A stretch of 29,642 bases of DNA from Muribaculaceae bacterium (GTDB lineage Bacteria; Bacteroidota; Bacteroidia; Bacteroidales; Muribaculaceae): assembly GCA_009775365.1 (NCBI GenBank), contig VSPM01000027.1:9852-39493 (forward strand), given 5' to 3'. The position numbers were made by a program, and so were the translations under genes. Below, piece by piece: positions 1 to 8,537 of the stretch. The notes beneath the pieces were generated by a model. The model was not told the origin of the DNA. It saw only the letters and a program-made list of their open reading frames with translations, and searched no databases. Within the stretch, counting starts at the first letter, position 1, and each line of letters starts with the position of its first letter.

Positions 1-417
1 GTGCTCGTGTATGAAGCAATGAAGATGGAGAACAATCTCGCTTCTGACCGCGACGGCGTGATTGCAAAACTTCTTATCGAAGAAGGCGACGTGATGGCTA
101 CTGACCAGCCCATCATTGAGTTTGCCGCTGCCGGCGCTGCTCCTGCAAAAGCTGCCGCTCCTGCTCCTAAACCCGTGACCAAGCCTGCCGCTGCCGCCCA
201 CAAGGTTGAGAAAGTGGCTGACGTTAAGGTTTCACCGGTGGCCGGATTCGACGAGAACAAGGCTCTTCACCCAATAGAGGGTGGCTCCGGCAGTGCTCCC
301 GCAAGCCTCCAGAACTATAAGGGCGAACCCGCGCTCCGCCTTGCACCGGGCACTACTCTCGACATCAATGTGGCTCCCGACGGAAGCATTAACATCCGCA
401 TCACCTGTGGCAAATAA
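1..417 (+). CDS. Biotin carboxyl carrier protein, 3' part (cut by window start)
   Basis: The visible part opens inside a biotinyl domain: EAMKMEN at about residues 5-11 is the biotin attachment motif, with the biotinylated lysine at visible residue 8. Such proteins carry carboxyl groups between the biotin carboxylase and carboxyltransferase parts of acyl-CoA carboxylases or decarboxylases in the cytoplasm. The gene must begin upstream, because half of the biotinyl fold is missing; the GTG at position 1 is an internal valine codon, not a start. Oddly, the biotinyl domain, which normally ends the protein, is followed by an Ala/Pro-rich linker (about residues 42-70) and a further 70-residue tail that I do not recognise. 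A terminator follows 22 bases after the stop. The family assignment is firm; which carboxylase it serves is unknown. Confidence 0.85.
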   Translation: MLVYEAMKMENNLASDRDGVIAKLLIEEGDVMATDQPIIEFAAAGAAPAKAAAPAPKPVTKPAAAAHKVEKVADVKVSPVAGFDENKALHPIEGGSGSAPASLQNYKGEPALRLAPGTTLDINVAPDGSINIRITCGK

Positions 418-439
418 TCACTGAAATCATAATAAAATG

Positions 440-473
440 CGAGGAGGCTTTTCAGAAGTCTCCTCGTTTTTTA
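440..473. terminator. Rho-independent terminator, probably bidirectional
   Basis: A stem CGAGGAG...CTCCTCG (440-466, extended inward by CTT/AAG pairs) is followed by six T on the plus strand (467-472). On the minus strand the same stem is followed by CATTTTATT. It lies between the end of the biotin carrier gene (plus) and the end of the histidine kinase gene (minus), so it can close both convergent units. Confidence 0.85.
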
Positions 474-510
474 TTCTACAAATAAATAGCCATAAGTGCA
501 GGCCTCCACT

Positions 511-1797
511 TCAGTTCCTCACATCGAATTCGATGCGGAACCGAGTTATGCCGTCCTTGTCAGTGCGCAACGAATAGTTCGCACCGTGTCGGTTCAGAAT
601 CTCGCTCACAAGGGTAAGACCTATGCCGCGACCCTCCTTTTTTGTCGTAAAAAACGGACTGAACAACTGCTTTGAAACATCTTCCGTCATTGGCTTGCCG
701 TTATTGGAAATAACCATTACCGGCCGTTGCCTGTCGAGCAACGTCTCTATCCTGACAAACCCTTCTTCGCTGATGCTCTCCACCGCATTCTTAAAGATAT
801 TAACAATGACCTGCTGCATTAGCGCAATATCAATGCAAACGTCAACCGGCTCCGGCGAAGAATCGAAATAAACATTTATGCCCTCCCGGGCAAGGCCATT
901 GAGAAAAGGGAGGAGACCCCTGATTTTTTCATTTATATCAACTCGCGTCATCACAGGAGCCGGAACCTTCACAACATCCGCATAGGAACTTATAAAATCA
1001 CACATCTGCACACAACGGTCGTCACAACTGTCTACAACCTCTTCTATGTCGGGGTCTTCACACACATCCCTCAAAGTCTGGAGCACAGAGCGCACACCAC
1101 CCATCGTGTTGTTGACCTCATGAGAAATGACCCTTATCACCTTTTCATAGGCCGCCCTCTCGGCCTTCATCACCTCCTCTGTGAGGCTTTCAAGCAAATA
1201 GAAGCGGCGCATGAATCCTGCGCGTATGAAACTCAAATGATAACACCTGTAGGTTCTGACATCTCCTCCCCGAATCACACGGTTCTCTCCTAAAGGCACC
1301 TCCATCATGTGTGACGCCAACTCTGAATAAAGCGACGTCATCTCGCTGCCGATTATCTGTGATTCTGAAGATATTCCCATAATTTTCAAGAAAGACCTGT
1401 TCACCATGTCAATCCTGCCATTAAAATCAAGCATGGCAACGCCCATGGGGGAAGCATCTATCAGCAATCTCAGCAATCCGTCCTGCTCTATGTTTTTAAG
1501 CCGCTCATTGCGAAGCTTGTCTATCATTGAATTGAAAAGCGCCACTATTTTATCGGAGTCTGTTTCTCCTACCTTTGAAAGACGGTTGTTGAAATCCTGC
1601 GACGCTATCAGCTCCATGCCTCTCATTGTAGTCTGCCTTGGTTTAACCACACTTCTATAAAGCAAGAACAGGAAAACAACGCTCAAAACAGCAGACCCCA
1701 ACATCCAGATGCGCTCTTCCGGATAAAAGGCTATCAAGGCAATCATTGCGCATATGCACAGGCACAATCCTGCGAACAAGAATCTCGAACCCACCAT
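511..1797 (-). CDS. NtrB/NtrY-type membrane sensor histidine kinase
   Basis: This is the sensor kinase of a two-component pair, expected to phosphorylate the sigma-54 activator encoded just upstream. Two membrane segments lie at about residues 6-25 and 33-49 with only about seven residues between them, so there is no periplasmic sensor domain. They are followed by a HAMP-like linker, a PAS-like region (about 110-210), a dimerisation/phosphoacceptor helix with VISHEVNN (His at about 226) and a HATPase domain with N box NIFKNAVES, G1 box ISNNGKPM, F box SPFFTTK and G2 box GRGIGLTLV. All kinase motifs look intact. I chose the ATG at 1797, which overlaps the TGA of the regulator gene (TGATG), over a GTG one codon upstream. 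It is the last gene of the exporter operon. The signal sensed is unknown. Confidence 0.9.
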   Translation of the reverse strand: MVGSRFLFAGLCLCICAMIALIAFYPEERIWMLGSAVLSVVFLFLLYRSVVKPRQTTMRGMELIASQDFNNRLSKVGETDSDKIVALFNSMIDKLRNERLKNIEQDGLLRLLIDASPMGVAMLDFNGRIDMVNRSFLKIMGISSESQIIGSEMTSLYSELASHMMEVPLGENRVIRGGDVRTYRCYHLSFIRAGFMRRFYLLESLTEEVMKAERAAYEKVIRVISHEVNNTMGGVRSVLQTLRDVCEDPDIEEVVDSCDDRCVQMCDFISSYADVVKVPAPVMTRVDINEKIRGLLPFLNGLAREGINVYFDSSPEPVDVCIDIALMQQVIVNIFKNAVESISEEGFVRIETLLDRQRPVMVISNNGKPMTEDVSKQLFSPFFTTKKEGRGIGLTLVSEILNRHGANYSLRTDKDGITRFRIEFDVRN

Positions 1798-3122
1798 CAC
1801 TGCCTGTTTATGCCATGTTTTTCCATTCTCCGGTAGAGAGTCTGTCTTGTGATGCCAAGAATGCGAGACGCTTGCGTAAGATTTCCTTCCGCCTGCTCCA
1901 ATGCCTGCTGAATGGCTTCCTTCTCCTTGTCATCAAGAGTGCCTGAGGGCAGCATCACCCTGCCCTCCTCTCGCATATCCGCAAGAGTAGCAAAATCATC
2001 CTTCACAAGTCGCGGGCCACCAATAAGCACAGCTCTTTCAACCATGTTTTTCAACTGACGTATGTTGCCCGGATAATGAAGACGAGTTAAAAATTCCATT
2101 GCATCAGGCGAAATTTCCGGCACGTCAAGCCCCTGCGACCGCGCCGAATCTGTCACGAAATGGCGAACGAGCAACGGTATGTCGTCTCTGCGCTCACGTA
2201 AAGCCGGAAGATAAAGCGTGATAAGGTTTATGCGATAAAACAAGTCCTCGCGAAAAGTGCGCTCCTCTACCATTTTTGGCAAGTCGGCGTTGGTTGCACA
2301 CACCACCCTTATGTCAACTTTCTTTTGACGGCTCTCGCCCAAGGGTTCAAACGTGTGCTGCTGCAGCACCCTCAGAAGCTTCACCTGACAACTCAAATCA
2401 AGATCGCCGATCTCGTCAAGGAAAATAGTGCCCTTATCGGCCATCTCAAACCTCCCTTTACGCGCTGACACCGCTCCTGTAAAAGCCCCTTTGGCATGAC
2501 CAAACATCTCGCTTTCAAACAAAGATTGCGAGATTCCTCCCAAGTTAACCATCACAAACGGAGCAGACCTCCTCTTACTGTTGATATGAATTGCATTCGC
2601 CACCATCTCTTTTCCTGTGCCATTCTCTCCCAGAATAAGGACAGGAGCATCGGTGGGAGCTATCCGCTCCACAGTTGAAAGCAAATCGAGAAGACGTCTG
2701 TTGTTGCCTATTATACCACCGCGTCTGAATGAAGAATTCTCCTCCTTCTCAACCGAGTTAAGGCTTAGAGCAGTCTGTATGCGCTGCAGCAAGACAAGGT
2801 TATTCCAAGGCTTTGTCACAAAATCGTATGCCCCCGCCTTCATTCCCTCCACTGCAAGTTCTATGCTGCCCCAGGCGGTGATAAGAATAACCGGCGTCTC
2901 CGGCTGAAAAATCTTTGTCTTGCGCAAGAGTTCAATGCCATCCTCTCCTGTGGTTGAACGTCCATAGTTCATATCCATCAGTATAAGGTCGAAGCGTGGC
3001 CCGCGAATTTTTTCAAGCGCAACCGAGGGGTTTTCTGCATAATCCATCTCATATCCGGCCCGCTTCAACATAAGCCCTAAAGACAGTCTTATGGCATTAT
3101 CATCATCAACAATCAGAATCAT
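1797..3122 (-). CDS. NtrC-family sigma-54-dependent response regulator
   Basis: A full three-domain activator of 441 residues. The receiver domain (1-120) has the acidic pocket Asp6-8, phosphoacceptor Asp50 and Lys104. The AAA+ domain (about 135-370) has Walker A GENGTGKE (165-172), the sigma-54 contact loop GAFTGA (212-217) and Walker B GTIFLDEIGD (231-240). A Fis-type helix-turn-helix ends the protein (about 413-434). The intact GAFTGA loop means it should open sigma-54 RNA polymerase complexes, binding DNA at upstream enhancers. It overlaps the kinase gene (TGATG) and follows the TolC-like gene by 36 bases. The obvious target is the sigma-54 promoter at 11865-11880 in front of its own operon, with the paired sites at 11926-11959 as enhancers; this link is inferred. 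Confidence 0.95.
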   Translation of the reverse strand: MILIVDDDNAIRLSLGLMLKRAGYEMDYAENPSVALEKIRGPRFDLILMDMNYGRSTTGEDGIELLRKTKIFQPETPVILITAWGSIELAVEGMKAGAYDFVTKPWNNLVLLQRIQTALSLNSVEKEENSSFRRGGIIGNNRRLLDLLSTVERIAPTDAPVLILGENGTGKEMVANAIHINSKRRSAPFVMVNLGGISQSLFESEMFGHAKGAFTGAVSARKGRFEMADKGTIFLDEIGDLDLSCQVKLLRVLQQHTFEPLGESRQKKVDIRVVCATNADLPKMVEERTFREDLFYRINLITLYLPALRERRDDIPLLVRHFVTDSARSQGLDVPEISPDAMEFLTRLHYPGNIRQLKNMVERAVLIGGPRLVKDDFATLADMREEGRVMLPSGTLDDKEKEAIQQALEQAEGNLTQASRILGITRQTLYRRMEKHGINRQ

Positions 3123-3158
3123 ACCTCAAAATTACTAAAAAATCAGCAAAACTCAAAC

Positions 3159-4637
3159 TTATTTCATAAGCGCCTCAAAATCGGCATCAATACCGGTATT
3201 ATTCTGATAATCCCATAGCGTTAGACTCCTTATCTGATAAAAATAATTCCAGAAAAGATAAAGCTCGTTGACATACTCTCTCCTGGCCTCGTCTTTCTTC
3301 ACACGCGAGTCATTAAGATCAAGAGTTGAAATTTTACCTATAAGGAATGTCTCCACATTTGTGGCATATCGTTTCTGCGCAATCTCGTCGGCACGTTTTG
3401 CTGTCTGCAGCTGACGCAACTGATTGCCATATCTCTCAACCAAGATAAACAGATTCTGATTAAAATTCTGGCTCTCCTGTCTCACCTGGCTTTCGACAAG
3501 GCGACGATTGCTTTCTGCCACTTTCACCAGACCCTTTCGCCTGCCCCAATCCACAAGAGGAATCTCGAAACCTATCTCCACAATCTGATTGTCTTTCAGA
3601 TTCTGATAACTTCCCGCAAAATTATGGTCTGTGCCGGTATAGCCAATCTGTGCAAAAAGGTTAATCTCCCTCTGGGCGCCCTTGGCCTTTGCCACGTTAT
3701 AATCCGCCTCCAATTGAACCCGGAGCATATTTTTTGAGAATTGATTATTAGCCAATGCCTTCTCCAGAGCATCACCGTAATTTATCTCAACTTCCGGCAC
3801 ATCGAGAGGAATTTCCGGCTCCAGCACTACGTCTGAGTCATAATCAAGAAATGACTGAAGCTGGAACATACTGCTTTTAAGATTGCTCTCGCAGTCTGTC
3901 ATCTCAGTTTTTGCATTCAAAAGGTTCAGCTCCATCTGCAACAAATCGTTCTGGCTGATGCGCCCCATTTCCCGCTTCTCTTTAGCCACCTCATACAACC
4001 GCTCCGCATTTTCAAGATTCTGCACCGCTATCTGATGATTCTCTTTAGCCATCAGCAAAGAGAAATAATATTGTATGGCAAGCTGAGCCACCCCTTCCGA
4101 CGCACTCAGGAACTGAGCTTTTGCCTCTTCATATTTCACCGGCTCTATCTTACGGTTCCACTTTATGTTATTCACACCGAAAATCGGTTGCCTGAGCGTG
4201 ACCGCCACAGGTATCGACATGTAACGACTGAACGCTCCGCCACCTAACTGACGGTAAAAATCGAGAGATGTGTTTAAAGAAATCTGTCCTCCCGTCAGCC
4301 AAATATTCTGAGTCACAGATAAAGCCCCGCTCATCTGAAGATAATTATTTGCAACAAAACTATAGCTTCCATCCTCATTCATATATGGGCTATATTGCTT
4401 GTGATATGACGGCACAGAAGCATTGAGCGACACCTCGGGAAGAAGCTCCGCCCTGTAGGAGCGATAACTCCAATAAGCGCTCTTCAACTGATTCAGTGCC
4501 ACCTCGGCATCCACACTGTTCTTCCTTGCTCTCAGCATAGCGTCTTTGAGCGAAAGATTAAGGGCCTCCGCCTCCTGCCCGAAAGCAGGAAGCAGAGCCG
4601 CGATATAGAAGAAAACTGTAATTATCCTTTTAATCAT
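3159..4637 (-). CDS. TolC-family outer membrane channel
   Basis: An outer membrane efflux protein of about 492 residues with a signal peptide (MIKRIITVFFYIAALLPAFG) and the two long repeated helical-hairpin/beta-strand halves of the OEP family. The DAMLRARKNS helix near the N-terminus and a second DALEKALANN repeat near residue 295 mark the two repeats. It should form the trimeric exit duct for the exporter encoded upstream in the same operon. An alternative ATG nine codons earlier (4664) would overlap the end of the preceding permease gene by 8 bases. I prefer 4637 because it gives a conventional signal peptide, but the other start is possible. No lipobox cysteine is seen. Confidence 0.88.
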   Translation of the reverse strand: MIKRIITVFFYIAALLPAFGQEAEALNLSLKDAMLRARKNSVDAEVALNQLKSAYWSYRSYRAELLPEVSLNASVPSYHKQYSPYMNEDGSYSFVANNYLQMSGALSVTQNIWLTGGQISLNTSLDFYRQLGGGAFSRYMSIPVAVTLRQPIFGVNNIKWNRKIEPVKYEEAKAQFLSASEGVAQLAIQYYFSLLMAKENHQIAVQNLENAERLYEVAKEKREMGRISQNDLLQMELNLLNAKTEMTDCESNLKSSMFQLQSFLDYDSDVVLEPEIPLDVPEVEINYGDALEKALANNQFSKNMLRVQLEADYNVAKAKGAQREINLFAQIGYTGTDHNFAGSYQNLKDNQIVEIGFEIPLVDWGRRKGLVKVAESNRRLVESQVRQESQNFNQNLFILVERYGNQLRQLQTAKRADEIAQKRYATNVETFLIGKISTLDLNDSRVKKDEARREYVNELYLFWNYFYQIRSLTLWDYQNNTGIDADFEALMK

Positions 4638-4656
4638 AATTCTTATACTGTATTGC

Positions 4657-5901
4657 TTACTCATCTTTCACTGCAACAGCCGGCTCTATCTGCATGGCTT
4701 TCTTAGCAGGCCACCATATGCTCAAAACTATCCCTATAGCCAAGACAATAGCAGTTAAAATTTCCATAATGGCCACTCCCTCAAGTGAATTTAGCTCTTC
4801 AATCAGGACAACTTTTATCAGCACCCAGCCAATAATGCCGGCAAGGACTGACGCACACAGCAACAGAATGAGACTCTCGCTTATAACTCTTCTGAAAATG
4901 TCGCCGGATGTTGCCCCGCAAACTTTGCGGATAGCAATCTCGCCTACACGCTGCTGCATGCGGAACCAGAATGTGCCAAGCATTCCAAGCATGATTACAA
5001 ACACGAGGGCAACTATTATCAATAAGCCATAGCGCATGAATGTGGACTCTTTCTGCATACAGGCTTTCCCTTCGTCTGTGAGTCTTTTTAAGTCTGCAAG
5101 ATACATATTTCTCTGATGCTTCATCGAGGGAGTATTCTCGAATTCCTCTCTAAATACTTCTCCCTTGCCCGACTTTACCCTGACAGCTATCCTGTCAGCC
5201 TCAATCACATCTTTTTCGTCTATCGGGAAAATAACCATTCCGCCATAAGACAAATCAAAATCCGAACGGCGCACCTGATTAATTATATCACCCACACGAT
5301 ATTCCTTGCCATTGGCTTCAACAATATTGCCGTTTAACTCTTCAGGAGTTCGCATTGCATTGTTTCCATATATCTTAAAAACATTTGAAACCAGAATGCC
5401 GCCATCTCTTAAAATTCTCTCTAATTCTTCCGCCGGCTTTCCTGTACGGCTCTGAAAACGGAGAATACGGGCCATATCGGGACTTACATATCTGAAATTT
5501 GCAGAATATCCTATCGTATCCTCCACCTCTCCGGCCAATCTAAGATTATTCCCGTGAAAACTATAGCTATAGGGAATGCCGTTTGCAGAGAATGCCGCAG
5601 CCTCTACATTTTGAGAGCTGCGAATCCCGGCAATCAACTCACGCAAATCATTGCTGTTGCCCTCGCCATTATCGTCGCCCATATCGGCATAAAGCGGGCT
5701 ATTGGCAGGAATTTGCTTGACATCCAACACATACACATCTTCCGGGTCAAATCCTCTTGAATAAAGCAGCCCCTCATTTTTATTATATAGCACGATTGAA
5801 AACCACCAGACTGTCAGCGACACTATCGCAAGCCCCACAACAAGCCATACATTGTCGATCCATTCATGTTTCATCTGCCTAAATAAATCTCTTTTCATCA
5901 T
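4657..5901 (-). CDS. ABC transporter permease, MacB/FtsX type (type B, copy 2)
   Basis: A permease of 414 residues: one membrane helix near the N-terminus (about 18-40), a large periplasmic MacB-PCD-like domain of some 240 residues, then three membrane helices. After the second helix comes MQQRVGEIAIRKVCGA, the conserved cytoplasmic coupling segment of MacB/FtsX permeases; the protein ends with WWPAKKAMQIEPAVAVKDE. It is clearly paralogous to the permease at 7287-8525 (both open KR(D/N)L..QMK(H/N)EW). It has no fused ATPase, so it must use the ATPase encoded at 9888-10562. The start could be either of two adjacent ATGs (5901 or 5898). The substrate is unknown; such mechanotransmission exporters move peptides, lipids or lipoproteins across or out of the envelope. 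Confidence 0.88.
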   Translation of the reverse strand: MMKRDLFRQMKHEWIDNVWLVVGLAIVSLTVWWFSIVLYNKNEGLLYSRGFDPEDVYVLDVKQIPANSPLYADMGDDNGEGNSNDLRELIAGIRSSQNVEAAAFSANGIPYSYSFHGNNLRLAGEVEDTIGYSANFRYVSPDMARILRFQSRTGKPAEELERILRDGGILVSNVFKIYGNNAMRTPEELNGNIVEANGKEYRVGDIINQVRRSDFDLSYGGMVIFPIDEKDVIEADRIAVRVKSGKGEVFREEFENTPSMKHQRNMYLADLKRLTDEGKACMQKESTFMRYGLLIIVALVFVIMLGMLGTFWFRMQQRVGEIAIRKVCGATSGDIFRRVISESLILLLCASVLAGIIGWVLIKVVLIEELNSLEGVAIMEILTAIVLAIGIVLSIWWPAKKAMQIEPAVAVKDE

Positions 5902-5933
5902 TGATCTTTCTTAAATGTCTAAAATTCCCGATT

Positions 5934-7226
5934 TTACGCTCTCGATTTTGATATCGCCAAGGCCGGCTCCACTCTCGACGCTATCCACGCCGGGACAGAA
6001 GCGCTGAGTATGTTGAGCACAACACATGCACACAATGCTATTACAAAATTTTTCCATCTGAACAGCATCATGAATGTCGGGTTGGAGTAATTCATTTCAA
6101 GAGAATTTGACTCTACGCCATAGCTGAAAAAAAATGATGAGAGGAAAAGCATGAACAAAATGCTCACCACAAGGCCAATAATACCTCCAAGGATTGAAAC
6201 CACCATGTTCTCTCCGAGAATCTGCATTATTATACCGCTACGCTTGGCTCCGAAAGCACGGCGCACTCCTATTTCCGACACCCTGCTGCGAAGCCTGCCA
6301 CGCATCATGCTGCTCAGGTTAATAGCCGGAAGCAGGAGGAGAAGGCAATAAAGAATATACGTCTCTCTGTGCGCTATGCTCAAGTCGGGTGTTCTATTGG
6401 AGAATGCCATATCATTAGAAAACACCTCTGAGTTATGAGGTCCTTCATGATTCACCGCCACAAGATTCTGATCGGCCAAAGATGAATTGAATTTCACATA
6501 CATCTCTTCCATCTGCTTTTTTATGTCTTGCTCTTTCACTCCGGGCTTCATAAGCAACAGAACCATTATATCACCAAAATAATCGTTCACTTCCCTTTGC
6601 TCAGGGCCTAAAGGGAGATATATGTCGGAATATGTAGCTTTAAGCAAAGGGCTTACATCATCAACAACGCCGCAAACAATATACGGCACACTATTGACAT
6701 AAACCGACTGGCCTGCAACGTCTTCTTTCTTAAACATTTTGCGGGCTGCAGTCCTGCTTAAAACAACTTTCTTATCTCCGCTTTCGCATGAAGCCTCATT
6801 GTAGGGGGAGCCAGAAATAAACTTGAAGTCATACATATTCCAAAACGCTGCGTCGGTAATTTTTCCTATCAGACTCGTGCTGTTATTGGCCGACTCACCC
6901 ACTTCATACGATTCAATCCATGCATTTGTGTATGCCACCATTTCAATCCCGTCAAGATTGCCATACATCTGCCTGGCAATCTTATATGACATGGCACCAC
7001 TCTGCGTCCATATTTCCCGGCCATCCTTAAAAGCATGAATATCGAGAGACCCTCCGATCAATATGCGCTCTCTGTTGGTCTCGGGAGCGACCCCGACAAT
7101 CTTCACCTGCTGCACCATAAAAAACACGAGCACTAGGAATATGGAAAGAGCAGTGCCACTCACCGACACCCACGTCGTTACCTTCTGATGACGCATATCA
7201 TAATATAGTTGTCTGAAATAATTCAT
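5934..7226 (-). CDS. ABC transporter permease, MacB/FtsX type (type A, copy 2)
   Basis: A permease of 430 residues with one N-terminal membrane helix (about 18-40, after YYDMRHQKVTTWVSVSG), a periplasmic domain, and three C-terminal helices. The coupling segment RSRVSEIGVRRAFGAKRSGI sits after the second helix and the C-terminus reads VPAWIASRVEPALAIS. It pairs with the type-B permease directly downstream (32-base gap), and the two would form a heterodimer in the inner membrane. It is strongly similar to the type-A permease at 8538-9824, so the A-B pair has probably been duplicated within this operon. Substrate unknown. Confidence 0.88.
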   Translation of the reverse strand: MNYFRQLYYDMRHQKVTTWVSVSGTALSIFLVLVFFMVQQVKIVGVAPETNRERILIGGSLDIHAFKDGREIWTQSGAMSYKIARQMYGNLDGIEMVAYTNAWIESYEVGESANNSTSLIGKITDAAFWNMYDFKFISGSPYNEASCESGDKKVVLSRTAARKMFKKEDVAGQSVYVNSVPYIVCGVVDDVSPLLKATYSDIYLPLGPEQREVNDYFGDIMVLLLMKPGVKEQDIKKQMEEMYVKFNSSLADQNLVAVNHEGPHNSEVFSNDMAFSNRTPDLSIAHRETYILYCLLLLLPAINLSSMMRGRLRSRVSEIGVRRAFGAKRSGIIMQILGENMVVSILGGIIGLVVSILFMLFLSSFFFSYGVESNSLEMNYSNPTFMMLFRWKNFVIALCACVVLNILSASVPAWIASRVEPALAISKSRA

Positions 7227-7286
7227 TTTAAAACCGTTTTAACGTTAACTATTGATAATCCATGCAATCGCTCGTTTTTGCCGGCA

Positions 7287-8525
7287 TCACTGGTCTTTGA
7301 TTGCAATCGCCGGCTCTACCGACATGGCTTTGCGTGCAGGATACCACAGACTAAGCAATATTCCAAAAGCTACCAGCGCGAATGCTATCATCTCTATTAT
7401 CAGGAACACATACCATTCACGGCCAAACATATCTGAAACATCTTGCATGAACGGCCATACGGATGCCGACACGAGAACCACAGCACAGAGAAGAAGAACC
7501 ATGCCTTCGGTTATTATGCGCCTGAAAATCTGAATCCTGGTGGCTCCACACACTTTTCTTAAAGCAATCTCGCCTACACGCTGCTGCATTCTGAACCAGA
7601 AAGAACCTAACAAACCTAAAAAGATAGTAAGCAACAGAAAACCGATCACTACCCAAAACAAGCGTATATCGACCTCTGTGGACCGCTGGTTTTTCTCTCT
7701 CAAATCCATGAGAGATTCAAGATCGGTGAGATACACATTACGCAATTTGCGGAGTGAGGCATCATTTTTAAAATCTGACTTAAACTGCGACGACTTTCCG
7801 TCTTTTACTCTCAGGATGATATCTCCCCATATCCGGTCATCCTCTGACAATGGAAAAATTATGCAGCCGGCATAAGACTGTTCATAGTCATTACGACGCA
7901 CTTTCTCTACCACATCGCCAATGCGGTACACCCTTGAACTGTCGTTGTCCATAGTCACTGTCTTACCTTTGAGAGAAAACGGGTCGCGCCCCTGATTCAC
8001 ATACTCCTCATTATCAGAAATCAGAATCTCGCCACGAGCAAGCATTTCTTTCAACTGCTGACGGGTGGCTCCGGTGAGGCTGTTAAGTTCAAGCACATCC
8101 ACAATATCCGGGCTCCCCGGGCGCCTGTTGCCGTAATACATTACCGAATCAGGCTCATCCACTACATTTAACTGAAAACCGGAATAATTGTAGTTATAAG
8201 GGATGTTGCCCCAATGAACTGCTACAGCCTCCACATTCGGATTTTCACGCAAACGCCCTAACAAAGTTTTAAAATCATCGTTATAATGCTTGGATGTGGA
8301 GTCGTTAGTCTGCACAAAATTCGGGCTATCGGCAGATATGTATTTGGTTGTTATCGTATACACATTGTCCGGTGAGAAACCTCTCGGCACAAACAAGCCT
8401 TCCGACATAAAAAACAACATCGAGAGCAACGCCCATATAGCCAGGCCAACCACGGCGAGTTCAATTATAATCCAGATGTTTTCTCGCCATTCATTTTTCA
8501 TCTGTGACAATAAATTCCTTTTCAT
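7287..8525 (-). CDS. ABC transporter permease, MacB/FtsX type (type B, copy 1)
   Basis: A 412-residue permease with the same plan as its paralogue at 4657-5901: N-terminal helix (about 18-42), periplasmic domain carrying the shared segment GFSPDNVYTITTKYISADSP, then three helices with MQQRVGEIALRKVCGATR between the second and third, and the tail YPARKAMSVEPAIAIKDQ. The ATG follows the stop of the type-A partner by 12 bases. Divergence from copy 2 is concentrated in the periplasmic domain, while the membrane and coupling parts are nearly the same. This fits two pairs that share one ATPase but differ in what they handle on the periplasmic side (inference). Confidence 0.88.
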   Translation of the reverse strand: MKRNLLSQMKNEWRENIWIIIELAVVGLAIWALLSMLFFMSEGLFVPRGFSPDNVYTITTKYISADSPNFVQTNDSTSKHYNDDFKTLLGRLRENPNVEAVAVHWGNIPYNYNYSGFQLNVVDEPDSVMYYGNRRPGSPDIVDVLELNSLTGATRQQLKEMLARGEILISDNEEYVNQGRDPFSLKGKTVTMDNDSSRVYRIGDVVEKVRRNDYEQSYAGCIIFPLSEDDRIWGDIILRVKDGKSSQFKSDFKNDASLRKLRNVYLTDLESLMDLREKNQRSTEVDIRLFWVVIGFLLLTIFLGLLGSFWFRMQQRVGEIALRKVCGATRIQIFRRIITEGMVLLLCAVVLVSASVWPFMQDVSDMFGREWYVFLIIEMIAFALVAFGILLSLWYPARKAMSVEPAIAIKDQ

Positions 8526-8537
8526 CTCTCTGCATAT

